Below are positions 23,401-31,262 of a stretch of 64,000 nucleotides of DNA, one piece after another. Origin of the DNA: Azotosporobacter soli (GTDB lineage Bacteria > Bacillota > Negativicutes > SG130); assembly GCF_030542965.1 (NCBI RefSeq), contig NZ_JAUAOA010000013.1:1-64000 (forward strand), in the 5' to 3' direction. The stretch's first letter is position 1, and every line of letters starts with the position of its first letter. The translations under genes and the position numbers were made by a program. The notes beneath the pieces are model-generated. The model searched no databases. It was not told the origin of the DNA and saw only the letters and a list, made by a program, of their open reading frames with translations.

Positions 23401-24546
23401 ATGGATGAGACGGAAAAGACGTTGGATATAAAGATGCTCGATAAGATCGTCAAGGACACGATGGCCGCCGTAGAAAAGAGCAAGGAACGGATCTACGATA
23501 TTTACGAAGCGGCGCGCGTCGAGGCGGAGCATGTCAAAAAAGACTTGGAACGGGTGAAACAGGAAGCGGCTGACGTGATTTTCGTAGTGGACGAGGTTGA
23601 AAAACGCGAACGGCGCGCCCGTCTTAAGCTGATGGAAGTGAGCCGGAACTTTCGCGTCTATGCGGAAGAAGATATAAAAAAAGCGTACGACGAAGCGAAG
23701 AATTTTCAAGTGGAGTTGGCCGTGACGCGCGAGCAGGAACAGAATCTGCGCCGTCAGCGCGACGATTTGGAAATACGCCTGAAAACGCTTAAGGGCACAG
23801 TTGCGAAAGCGGAGGACCTGACCACGCAGGTCGGCGCGGTGCTTGGCTATCTGGGCAATCAGATGGACGGCGTCGTCAATACGATCGAATCGATGCAGCA
23901 GACGCAGCAATTCGGCGCGAAGATCATCAAGGCGCAGGAAGAAGAGCGGCGGCGCGTGTCGCGTGAGATTCATGACGGACCGGCGCAGGCGATGGCGAAC
24001 ATCGTTTTTCGCGCCGAGGTCTGCGAGCGCCTGATCGACGTCGACGTCGAACGTTCGAAAAGGGAACTCGGCGTATTGCGCGAGCAGGTGCGCGGTTGCC
24101 TGAAGGAAACGCGCAAGATCATCTTCGATCTTCGCCCGATGACGCTCGATGATTTGGGTTTGGTGCCGACCGTGCGGCGCATTGTCGATAATATAAAAGA
24201 ACGCCAGTCTTTGTTCGGCGAGGTGCAGGTGATCGGCGAAGAACGCCGTCTCGACGCCTATGTCGAAATCGGCCTCTTTCGCATCATTCAGGAAGCGCTC
24301 AACAATGTCGAGAAGCATGCGAAGGCGACGCAGGTGCGCGTGCTTGTCGAATTCCATCGCGATTTCATCCAGGCGGTAGTGGAAGACGACGGCAGGGGCT
24401 TCGATGCGGAAGCGGCTTCCGGCAATGAAAGCTTTGGTCTGATGGGGATGCGCGAAAGAGTGAATCTCTTGAAGGGCGAACTGACGCTGAAGTCCGCGCC
24501 TGGACAGGGAACGAGGATCGCGGTGCGCGTCAGCTTCAAATTATAG
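23401..24546 (+). CDS. DegS-like cytoplasmic sensor histidine kinase
   Basis: 381 aa, no membrane segment. N-terminal 190 residues are mostly coiled coil of the DegS sensor type. HisKA_3 phospho-acceptor in EEERRRVSREIHDGPAQAM (about residues 181-199), then HATPase_c with NNVEKHAKA and VEDDGRGFD. DegS normally pairs with a LuxR-type regulator DegU, but none is adjacent, so this kinase is an orphan or acts on a remote regulator. The start codon ATG has only a weak ribosome site (aaacagggtggca). Confidence 0.87.
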   Translation: MDETEKTLDIKMLDKIVKDTMAAVEKSKERIYDIYEAARVEAEHVKKDLERVKQEAADVIFVVDEVEKRERRARLKLMEVSRNFRVYAEEDIKKAYDEAKNFQVELAVTREQEQNLRRQRDDLEIRLKTLKGTVAKAEDLTTQVGAVLGYLGNQMDGVVNTIESMQQTQQFGAKIIKAQEEERRRVSREIHDGPAQAMANIVFRAEVCERLIDVDVERSKRELGVLREQVRGCLKETRKIIFDLRPMTLDDLGLVPTVRRIVDNIKERQSLFGEVQVIGEERRLDAYVEIGLFRIIQEALNNVEKHAKATQVRVLVEFHRDFIQAVVEDDGRGFDAEAASGNESFGLMGMRERVNLLKGELTLKSAPGQGTRIAVRVSFKL

Positions 24547-24597
24547 GGGAGATGTTTCAAGAGAGGTCTTGGAACACTCTCTTTTCTTTTATCCGGA

Positions 24598-24626
24598 TTG
24601 AGGAAGCGGCAAGAGCATGGTATAAT
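24598..24626 (+). promoter_or_regulatory. Promoter of the DUF192 gene
   Basis: TTGAGG (24598-24603), 17-base spacer ending TGg, TATAAT (24621-24626): a good sigma-A promoter with extended -10. Confidence 0.75.
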
Positions 24627-24690
24627 GAAATCAGAAAAATCTGACAATAAAGCGAAGTGAGTGTGTTTACAGCGAAAGGAGGCCGTCGAT

Positions 24691-25035
24691 ATGCGCTTGT
24701 ATAACCGGAGTCAAGGCCGGAAAGTAATCGCCCGGCAGTTGCATCTTGCGGATACGTTCTGGAAACGACTGCAGCGGCTCATCGGCAAGGACGAATTGCT
24801 GCTCGATGAAGCGGTGCTGATCGTTCCTGCGAATTGCCTCAATACCTATTTTCTCTCGCTGCCGGTCGATGTCGTCTTTCTCGATCAGGAGGGAAAAGTG
24901 GTCGGGATGCTGGAAAGCGTGATGCCGTGGCAGACTGTTTGCGAAAAAAAGGCGCAGGCCGTGCTCGAATTGGCCGCAGGCGCGCTCTGCCGTCATGGCT
25001 GCCAAATCGGCGACCAACTGACTTGGGAAGCTTAA
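24691..25035 (+). CDS. DUF192 family protein
   Basis: 114 aa. Small beta-rich domain of the DUF192 family, recognised by LADTFWKRLQRLIGKDEL and by NCLNTYFLSLPVDVVFLDQEGKVV, where most members read NCxxIHTFFMxxPIDVVFLD; the His-Thr pair is replaced here by Asn-Thr. No signal peptide, unlike many exported DUF192 proteins. Function unknown. ATG follows aaaggagg at ideal spacing. A separate promoter follows for the next gene. Confidence 0.75.
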   Translation: MRLYNRSQGRKVIARQLHLADTFWKRLQRLIGKDELLLDEAVLIVPANCLNTYFLSLPVDVVFLDQEGKVVGMLESVMPWQTVCEKKAQAVLELAAGALCRHGCQIGDQLTWEA

Positions 25036-25054
25036 AATAATCTTTGCAGGAGTT

Positions 25055-25084
25055 TTGGCAAAAAGCAAGAACACCTCTTATAAT
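25055..25084 (+). promoter_or_regulatory. Promoter of the AIM24-family gene
   Basis: TTGGCA (25055-25060), 18-base spacer, TATAAT (25079-25084), 36 bases before the start codon. Confidence 0.65.
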
Positions 25085-25119
25085 AACAACGATGTCTGTA
25101 TTTGAGGAGGTCTATCCGG

Positions 25120-26148
25120 ATGCAATGGTATATCAGCTATGATGGAAAACAATATGGGCCGATGGAACTGTCGAAAGCCCAGGAATATGCGCGCCAGAAC
25201 AACAATGGTTTTGCCTGGCGGGAAGGGTTTGACGAGTGGAAACCGATTCCGCAAGTCTCCGAATTGGCCTTCCCTGGCGTATCCAACCTGCCCCCTGCAG
25301 CGACAGCGGCGCTGCGTACGGATGAGATAGATTACAAGATTATCGGTACGGAAATGCAGTTTGTCGAAGTCGAACTCGATCGCGGCGAAAGTGCGGTCGC
25401 GGAAGCCGGTTCGATGATGTACAAAGATATGACGGTCGATCTTGATACGATCTTCGGCGACGGCTCGAAGAGCAGCGGCAGCGGCGGCTTCATGGACAAG
25501 CTGCTCGGCGCGGGCAAACGGTTGCTGACCGGTGAGAGCCTTTTTATGACCGTGTTTACGAACAACGGCCAAGGCAAAGCTAAGGTCGCTTTTGCCGCGC
25601 CGTATCCCGGCAATATCATTCCGGTCGATCTGAAAACGGTCGGCGGAACCTTGATCTGCCAAAAAGACGCTTTTCTCTGCGCGGCGCGCGGCGTATCGAT
25701 CGGTATCTTCTTTCAGAAACGCATTCTTACCGGCCTTTTTGGCGGCGAGGGCTTCATCATGGAGAAACTTGACGGCGACGGCATGGTCTTCATGCATGCC
25801 GGCGGCACGATCGTCGAGCGCGAATTGCAGCCCGGCGAAGTGCTGCATGTCGACACCGGCTGCATCGTGGCGTTTCAGCCGAGCGTAGAGTTTGACATCC
25901 AGCAGGTCGGCGGCATCAAGTCGGCGCTCTTCGGCGGCGAAGGCTTCTTCTTCGCGACGCTGCGCGGGCCGGGCAAGATCTGGCTGCAATCGCTGCCGTT
26001 TTCTCGACTGGCCGGACGGATTCTGGCCAATGCCAACCGCGGTACCAGCGCCGACGGCGGTCACGGCAGCAGTGCGCTGTTGGGCAGCGTGGGCACGATC
26101 GGCGCGCTTGGCGCGCTCGGCAGCATGTTTGAAGGCGACAGCGACTAA
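25120..26148 (+). CDS. AIM24/TIGR00266-family protein with N-terminal GYF_2 domain
   Basis: 342 aa. Residues 1-45 (WYISYDGKQYGPMELSKAQ ... FDEWKPI) form a GYF_2-like domain, thought to bind Pro-rich or membrane partners. The remainder is the AIM24/TIGR00266 beta-sandwich: VEVELDRGESAVAEAGSMM, GGTLICQKDAFLCAARG, HMHAGGTIVERELQPGE-type core and LFGGEGFFFATLRGPG. The C-terminus is Gly/Ser-rich. Role unknown; yeast AIM24 acts in mitochondrial organisation, bacterial members are uncharacterised. The ATG follows gaggagg. Confidence 0.85.
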   Translation: MQWYISYDGKQYGPMELSKAQEYARQNNNGFAWREGFDEWKPIPQVSELAFPGVSNLPPAATAALRTDEIDYKIIGTEMQFVEVELDRGESAVAEAGSMMYKDMTVDLDTIFGDGSKSSGSGGFMDKLLGAGKRLLTGESLFMTVFTNNGQGKAKVAFAAPYPGNIIPVDLKTVGGTLICQKDAFLCAARGVSIGIFFQKRILTGLFGGEGFIMEKLDGDGMVFMHAGGTIVERELQPGEVLHVDTGCIVAFQPSVEFDIQQVGGIKSALFGGEGFFFATLRGPGKIWLQSLPFSRLAGRILANANRGTSADGGHGSSALLGSVGTIGALGALGSMFEGDSD

Positions 26149-26181
26149 ACAAACATTGCCGACGATTTGTATAAAGAATAT

Positions 26182-26213
26182 GCAGGATGTGAAACGTTTT
26201 TTCACATCCTGCA
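26182..26213 (+). terminator. Terminator after the AIM24-family gene
   Basis: Stem gcaggatgtgaa with ttcacatcctgc around a T-rich loop, in the 97-base gap before the dehydrogenase gene. Confidence 0.6.
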
Positions 26214-26245
26214 TTGCTATATTGCGATAAAAAGGGGGAGGTAGG

Positions 26246-27163
26246 ATGAACGCGTGCGGTATCATCGGTCTCGGTAGAATGGGGGCTGCCGCGGCAGCGC
26301 ACTTGGTAGAGCAAGGGCATCGGGTAGTTGTCAGCGATTTGGCGCAGGACCAGGTCGCGGCGCTCGCGGCGAAGGGCGCGACGCCGACGGCATCGATTAA
26401 AGAGCTGGTGCGACTTTTGCCGCAGCCGCGCGTCGTTTGGCTGATGCTGCCGGCGGGTGAGGCGGTGGAAAGCGTCTGTTTTGCAGCGGGTCAGCTGTTT
26501 GACTGTCTGGCGGCGGGCGATATCGTCATCGACGGCGGCAATTCGTTTTACCGTGACGCCGTGCGGCGTGCGGCGCGCTTTGCGGAAAAAGACGTTTCTT
26601 ATCTCGACTGCGGCAGCAGCGGCGGCTTGGAAGGCGCGCGCAGCGGCCTTTGTCTGATGCTCGGCGGCGAACGTAGCGCTTTTGAAGAGAGCGAATGGCT
26701 TTTCAAGGCTTTGAGCAGCCCGGCGGGCGACTACGCCTATATCGGGCCAAGCGGCAGCGGTCATTTCGTTAAGATGGTGCACAATGCGATCGAATACGGC
26801 ATGCTGCAAGCGATCGGTGAAGGCTTTGAACTGCTTGAAGAAGGACCGTACGATGTTAATATGGCGCAAGTAACGGCGCTGTGGAACAAAGGCAGCGTGA
26901 TCCGCTCTTGGCTGATGGAACTGCTGCATGACGCGCTGGTCAAAGATCCCGGCCTCGCGGGCATCGGCGGCGTTGTCGGCGGCGGCAGTACCGGCAGTTG
27001 GGCGATCGAAGAAGCATGGCGCGCAGGCGTGCCCTTTGCAACGATTGCGGCATCTTACGCCGCACGTTTGCAAACAAGGCAAAGCGAAGCCTTTTCCGGC
27101 AAAGTCGTAGCCGCGCTGCGCAACGAATTCGGCGGCCATCCCATTGTCCCGGCGAAAAAATAA
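26246..27163 (+). CDS. gnd: 6-phosphogluconate dehydrogenase, short NAD-type
   Basis: 305 aa. Rossmann start GIIGLGRMGAAAAAHLVEQGH (GxGxxG), an acidic residue after the second strand (VSDLA) favouring NAD+, substrate motif DCGSSGGLEGARSG, and catalytic GHFVKMVHNAIEYGMLQ (Lys and His-Asn). The enzyme oxidatively decarboxylates 6-phosphogluconate to ribulose-5-phosphate. The approximately 300-aa length matches the YqeC/GndA-like short class, not the 470-aa Gnd. ATG follows gggggagg. No other pentose-phosphate gene is adjacent (rpiB is 30 kb away). Confidence 0.88.
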   Translation: MNACGIIGLGRMGAAAAAHLVEQGHRVVVSDLAQDQVAALAAKGATPTASIKELVRLLPQPRVVWLMLPAGEAVESVCFAAGQLFDCLAAGDIVIDGGNSFYRDAVRRAARFAEKDVSYLDCGSSGGLEGARSGLCLMLGGERSAFEESEWLFKALSSPAGDYAYIGPSGSGHFVKMVHNAIEYGMLQAIGEGFELLEEGPYDVNMAQVTALWNKGSVIRSWLMELLHDALVKDPGLAGIGGVVGGGSTGSWAIEEAWRAGVPFATIAASYAARLQTRQSEAFSGKVVAALRNEFGGHPIVPAKK

Positions 27164-27169
27164 GGACAT

Positions 27170-27214
27170 AAAAAGGAGCTGTCTCAAAATAAGATTTGAG
27201 ACAGCTCCTTTTTG
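27170..27214. terminator. Bidirectional terminator
   Basis: A 19-bp stem (aaaaaggagctgtctcaaa with its complement) and T tract between gnd (+) and the small basic protein gene (-). Its stem core gctgtctcaa also occurs in the 3575-3610 terminator. Confidence 0.9.
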
Positions 27215-27221
27215 GCTTGTT

Positions 27222-27359
27222 TTATTTACCCCGACCCGCTTTGCGCATCGGCATTTGGCGGTTGGTGTTGGCGCCGGCCGGTTTCAGCGGCTTTTGGAAG
27301 GCTTTATTGTTTTCGGCGGCCTTCTTTTTCTTTTCGGCTAACAGAGCGGCTAAATCCAC
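27222..27359 (-). CDS. Small basic protein, 45 aa
   Basis: A short frame on the minus strand with GTG start after an excellent ribosome site (gggaggg, nine bases away). It encodes VDLAALLAEKKKKAAENN ... QKPLKPAGANTNRQMP and ends MRKAGRGK. It is strongly basic (lysine-rich helix followed by a Pro/Asn-rich tail) and probably binds nucleic acid or ribosome. It sits convergent to gnd with a bidirectional terminator between. Not recognised as a named family. Confidence 0.65.
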   Translation of the reverse strand: MDLAALLAEKKKKAAENNKAFQKPLKPAGANTNRQMPMRKAGRGK

Positions 27360-27553
27360 GCGAAGTCCCTCCCTTTACATTGTTTATTAGCATAGTAGAT
27401 TCGCCGTACATGCGCGGATATCCTGCCGGAAAAAGAAGAAGCTTTGCGGCTTTGCCGACGCTGCGCTACGAGAAGGCGGGCAGGATTTTACCGCGGGCGC
27501 GGCGAACATCAAAGAAACGAAGAGACGAATAGGAATGCGAAGGAGCTGTCGTT

Positions 27554-28189
27554 ATGCAGGGGCCAACGCCGCCGACCAAGCCGACGCCGCCAACGCCGCC
27601 GACGATGAACAGGCAGACAAGCGGAGAATCGACGGAAGCGCCGCCGGAAAAGAGCCAGGATGCGCAGACAAAACCGGCAGCGCCGCTAAAAGAACAGCAA
27701 ACGAATAAAGCCGCTCAGGACAAGACGGTTCAGGATAAGGCTGCGCAGGGCAAAGAAGGCGGCGAGAAGACGCAAAAGAATACGCCGCTTGCTTCATATC
27801 CCGGGGATTCTGCGGCCAAGACGGAAGTTCCGACCGTACAGCCGGTTGCCGCAAAAGCAACCTCCGGCGGCATGGGTTTGTTCTCCGCCTTGCTGTTCGT
27901 TGTTGCGCTGACGGCCGTTCTCGCGACTTGGTGGCGCAGCAAGCGCAAGAAGAAAACGCTCCTGGCGCAGTCGCTGCAACAGGATGCGCCAGCGGAAAAA
28001 GGCGCGGCGCAAAACGCGCTCGAGATGATTGCCGCCTTGCAGAATCCGGCAACAGAGACAAAAGCGAAAGCGGCGTTATCATCCGCCAAAGCGCCCGAAC
28101 CGCCAACTGCTGCCGCGTCGCCCAACAAAGGGGTGCAAGGGGAGGGCAAAGCGCCGCAGAGTACGAGTACCTTTGATTTTCGCGTCTGA
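27554..28189 (+). CDS. Proline-rich single-pass membrane protein, function unknown
   Basis: 211 aa. Residues 1-17 are a TPP-type repeat, 18-100 a charged low-complexity stretch rich in Lys/Gln/Ala/Glu, 108-126 one membrane helix (FSALLFVVALTAVLATWW) followed by RSKRKKK as a cytoplasmic anchor, then a second low-complexity tail ending TFDFRV. No signal peptide and no recognised domain. ATG after aaggagctg. Topology would put the Pro-rich part outside and the C-terminus inside. Confidence 0.6.
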   Translation: MQGPTPPTKPTPPTPPTMNRQTSGESTEAPPEKSQDAQTKPAAPLKEQQTNKAAQDKTVQDKAAQGKEGGEKTQKNTPLASYPGDSAAKTEVPTVQPVAAKATSGGMGLFSALLFVVALTAVLATWWRSKRKKKTLLAQSLQQDAPAEKGAAQNALEMIAALQNPATETKAKAALSSAKAPEPPTAAASPNKGVQGEGKAPQSTSTFDFRV

Positions 28190-28351
28190 GAAAGGCGGTG
28201 CCGCGTGCAGCGTCTTTTTTTCTGCCGATTTTACGCGAAAGATAACGCGCAGCTCGCCGTGCTATAGCATGCAGCGGAAGTTTGATCTTCTGGCGCAACG
28301 CGAATGCCTGGAGTATAATAAGCAAAGAGAGCAAGACAAGGGGGAACGCAG

Positions 28352-29851
28352 GTGCAACTGAAACAGAGCGATACGCCGCTCTTGTCGGCTATGCGACGGT
28401 ATGTCGAAGATGGCGTGACGCCTTTTCACACGCCGGGCCATAAACAGGGCAAAGGCATGCATCCGCTATTGGAAGAGCTGATCGGCCGTCCGGCGCTGGA
28501 ACTTGATCTGGCGCTGATGGAAGAGATGGATGATTTTTTTGAACCGTACGGCTGCATTAAAGAGGCGCAGGAACTGACCGCGGCGCTCTATGGCGCGGAT
28601 CACAGCTTTTTTGTCATTAACGGTACGACCGGCGGAATTTACGCGATGATTCTGGCGACGGTCGGACCGGGCGAGACAATCATCGTGCCGCGCAATGCAC
28701 ACCGCTCGATCATCGGCGGCATCGTATTGAGCGGCGCCACGCCGGTCTTCATCCAACCGGAAGTCGATCGGCAATTGGGTCTTGCGATGGGCGTGACGAA
28801 AGAAACCGTCGCGGCGGCGCTTACGACGCATCCGGAGGCCAAAGCGGTGCTGCTGATTAATCCGACGTATTATGGCGTGGCGACGGACTTGGCCGCGATC
28901 ATTGAACTCGTGCATGAAGCGGGCATGGTCGCTTTGGTCGACGAGGCGCATGGACCACATCTGGCCTTCAGTGAGCATTTGCCGCTGCAGGCTTTGGATG
29001 CCGGAGCCGATATCTGCGCGCAAAGTACGCATAAGATCATCGGCGCACTGACGCAAAGTTCACTCGTTCATTGTCGTGAGGGACGCATAAATGTAGAAAA
29101 ACTGAAGACGATGCTGCAGCTGGTCCAGTCCACCAGCCCAAACTATCTGATGCTGGCGTCGCTCGACGTCGCGCGTATGCAAATGGCGACGCAAGGGCGC
29201 GAACTGGTTGCGCGTTCGATCGAACTGGCGCAGTGGCTGCGGCGCGAAATCAACACGATTGCGGGGCTGTATTGTTTTGGTGCGGAAAAGATCGGTCAGC
29301 CCGGCTTTTATAGTTTCGATCCGACCAAGGTGACGGTCGCGGTGCGCGGCATCGGACTCAGCGGCGCGGAGGCGGAGCGCCTCCTGCGCCAGCGTTATAA
29401 GATGCAGGTCGAACTGTCGGATGCTGACAACATCCTCTTCCTAATCACGCTTGGCGACAGCGAAAAGGATGTCCGCGCCTTGGCGGAAGCGCTGCGTGAC
29501 CTGGCGCTATGCCAGTCAGAAAGACGGCCGCGGGAAAGCGAGGCAAGCTTGATGAGCGAAGCGTCCCTGCCGCCAGTTCCGGAACGCGTCCTCTCGCCGC
29601 GTGCGGCTCTGTTTGCGCAAACGAATAGCGTTCTGTTCGAAAAATCGGCCGGTGCGGTTTGTGCGGAGATCATCACGTTTTATCCGCCGGGAATTCCGGT
29701 CTTGTGTCCGGGCGAAAGGATCAGTCAGGAAATGATCGATTATTGCCGCCGTCTTCAAGCAGACGGCATGCATATCTCCGGTGCGGCGGATAAGAATCTT
29801 GCCTTGATCAAAGTGGTGCAAGAGGAAAAAGAAAGGCGGAATGAAGAATGA
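28352..29851 (+). CDS. Orn/Lys/Arg decarboxylase, fold type I
   Basis: 499-aa PLP enzyme. PFHTPGHKQGKG (about residues 24-35), FVINGTTGGIYAMI, VDEAHGPHLAFSEHLP and Schiff-base lysine in AQSTHKIIGALTQSS (about 230-231) are hallmark segments; a C-terminal domain follows (PPGIPVLCPGERIS). It matches YaaO/SpeA-type biosynthetic decarboxylases found upstream of tmk in Bacilli. The substrate (arginine, lysine or ornithine) is not decidable from sequence. It is the window's second amino-acid decarboxylase. GTG start; its stop overlaps the next gene by ATGA. Confidence 0.88.
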   Translation: MQLKQSDTPLLSAMRRYVEDGVTPFHTPGHKQGKGMHPLLEELIGRPALELDLALMEEMDDFFEPYGCIKEAQELTAALYGADHSFFVINGTTGGIYAMILATVGPGETIIVPRNAHRSIIGGIVLSGATPVFIQPEVDRQLGLAMGVTKETVAAALTTHPEAKAVLLINPTYYGVATDLAAIIELVHEAGMVALVDEAHGPHLAFSEHLPLQALDAGADICAQSTHKIIGALTQSSLVHCREGRINVEKLKTMLQLVQSTSPNYLMLASLDVARMQMATQGRELVARSIELAQWLRREINTIAGLYCFGAEKIGQPGFYSFDPTKVTVAVRGIGLSGAEAERLLRQRYKMQVELSDADNILFLITLGDSEKDVRALAEALRDLALCQSERRPRESEASLMSEASLPPVPERVLSPRAALFAQTNSVLFEKSAGAVCAEIITFYPPGIPVLCPGERISQEMIDYCRRLQADGMHISGAADKNLALIKVVQEEKERRNEE

Positions 29852-30207
29852 TTAAATGTTATTTGGGCCTCGAATATGTTTCGCGCGGTATGATTAAGGC
29901 GAAGAAAGGTCTGATCGGCGAGATGCGCCGCTGCATGCGTGAACTGGCGCGCAGGAACAAATGCCTGCCGCGCGCCGAACGCCTGCATGGCCTGGAATTC
30001 TTGCTGCTTTCTGATGCGATCGCGATGTCCAGACATTTTACGAAATGGGAAAACAAGGCGGAGTTCTATGCGAAGTGGGAAGCGGGCGTGCAACTTGACA
30101 AGCTGGCGATCATCAAAGAACGCTTGGCGTTGACGCAGGCGCAGGAGCTTACGCTGCAGCGATTTGAAAAATGGGCGGCGCATTTTAAGCAGGTTTGCCT
30201 GAAATGA
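29848..30207 (+). CDS. Conserved hypothetical protein between decarboxylase and tmk
   Basis: 119 aa, Arg/Lys-rich and mostly helical, with no recognisable domain. Both ends overlap neighbours by ATGA (29848-29851 and 30204-30207), so it is translationally coupled with the decarboxylase and with tmk. Position corresponds to the yaaO-tmk junction in B. subtilis, where no such gene exists (yaaQ, a cyclic-di-AMP receptor, follows tmk there). It does not look like YaaQ. Confidence 0.7.
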   Translation: MIKCYLGLEYVSRGMIKAKKGLIGEMRRCMRELARRNKCLPRAERLHGLEFLLLSDAIAMSRHFTKWENKAEFYAKWEAGVQLDKLAIIKERLALTQAQELTLQRFEKWAAHFKQVCLK

Positions 30208-30875
30208 AGGATAAAGGAACACTGATTATCATCGAAGCGGGCGACGGCTGCGGCAAGGCGACGCAGACGAAAAGGCTTTATGAGCGTCTTTTGGCCGAAG
30301 GGCGCAACGTAAGAACAATCACGTTTCCCGATTATGACAGTTCGTCGTCGGCGCTCATTAAGATGTACTTGCGCGGCGAATTCGGCGCGCAGGCGGAAGA
30401 TGTGAATCCATATGCCGCATCGACGTTTTATGCGGTAGATCGCTACGCCTCTTTTAAAAAAGACTGGGGCGAATTTTACCGGCAAGGCGGCATCATCATC
30501 GCCGACCGCTACACCACATCGAATATGGCGCACCAGGCGGTAAAACTGCGCGACGCCGCAGAGCGCGATCAATTTCTCGATTGGCTGTGGGATTTGGAGT
30601 TTACCAAGTTCGGTTTGCCGGTGCCTGACAGCGTCATCTTTCTTGACATGCCGCCGACTTGCAGTCTGGCGCTGCGTCAAGTGCGCGCAGAGAGTGAAGA
30701 CCGCGCCGATATCCATGAACTGGATGAAGCGTATCTGGAGGCTTGTTACCGGGCGTACGGCCTGATTGCCGAAAAATACGACTGGCAGCGTGTTGCATGC
30801 GCAGAAAATGGTGCGGTGCGCAGTATCGAGGCGATTCACGCGGATGTCTACCGCTATGTAAAAGCGATATTGTAA
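30204..30875 (+). CDS. tmk: Thymidylate kinase
   Basis: 223 aa, phosphorylates dTMP to dTDP. The P-loop is IIEAGDGCGKATQTKR (about residues 9-24), the clostridial GKATQ variant of the usual EGxDGxGKTT. FPDYDSS and ADRYTTSNMAHQ (DRY motif) line the dTMP site; VIFLDMPP and the LID region RAESEDRADIHELD follow. ATG overlaps the previous stop. It ends about 10 bases before the third copy of the dispersed element. Confidence 0.92.
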   Translation: MKDKGTLIIIEAGDGCGKATQTKRLYERLLAEGRNVRTITFPDYDSSSSALIKMYLRGEFGAQAEDVNPYAASTFYAVDRYASFKKDWGEFYRQGGIIIADRYTTSNMAHQAVKLRDAAERDQFLDWLWDLEFTKFGLPVPDSVIFLDMPPTCSLALRQVRAESEDRADIHELDEAYLEACYRAYGLIAEKYDWQRVACAENGAVRSIEAIHADVYRYVKAIL

Positions 30876-30882
30876 ACGGGAA

Positions 30883-31107
30883 GGCCGTCTTGTTTTGGCA
30901 AGGCGGCCGAGACTGTCGACAAAACGAAATCAAGTGGGACGTTTTTACACGAAGCGTCGAAGAAGGGAAGGCAGGAAGAGGTTTTAAATTCTTCTTCCTT
31001 TCTTTCCACCGAGCCGATACGATCGGCCCGCTTCGCTTCTTCGTGCTATCGGATGTTGTTTTTAAAATTGTCTTCACTCTGGGCCGTCTTGCTCTGGCAA
31101 GGCGGCC
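30883..31107. repeat. Dispersed structured element, copy 3, between duplicated terminators
   Basis: The core (30909-31081) matches copies at 158-336 and 1571-1740. It has termini gagactgtcgacaa and ttgtcttcactctg (imperfect inverted repeats), an outer acgaag ... cttcgt stem, a purine/pyrimidine stem, and the hairpin gccgat-acg-atcggc. On both sides stands the same hairpin, ggccgtcttgttttggcaag... (30883-30908) and ggccgtcttgctctggcaag... (31082-31107), 24 of 26 bases identical. Only the right one is followed by a T tract. It fills most of the 387-base gap after tmk; nothing else is recognised there. Confidence 0.85.
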
Positions 31108-31262
31108 TTTTTCTTTGCGGCAATTAGTAAAGTATTTAAAGCCGAGCAAGCGTGCGTGCGCAGGAGGATTTAACGAATAAGCGGCGAATTTGCCAAAATA
31201 GAATGCTTAAAAGAGCGCGTAAGCGCGAACGATAAAATTCAGGATAGGGCAGAGGTGGCAGA

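Noticed and set aside
23371-24357. A 328-codon antisense frame opposite the DegS-like kinase
   Set aside because: His/Leu/Arg-rich translation without any domain; the sense strand encodes a full kinase.
25078-27187. Long minus-strand frames opposite the AIM24 and gnd genes
   Set aside because: Composition is that of a complement of GC-rich codons; sense genes are convincing.
3575-27214. The shared gctgtctcaa stem in two terminators as a mobile repeat
   Set aside because: Only the stem core is shared, both sit exactly at gene ends, and such stems are common among terminators.
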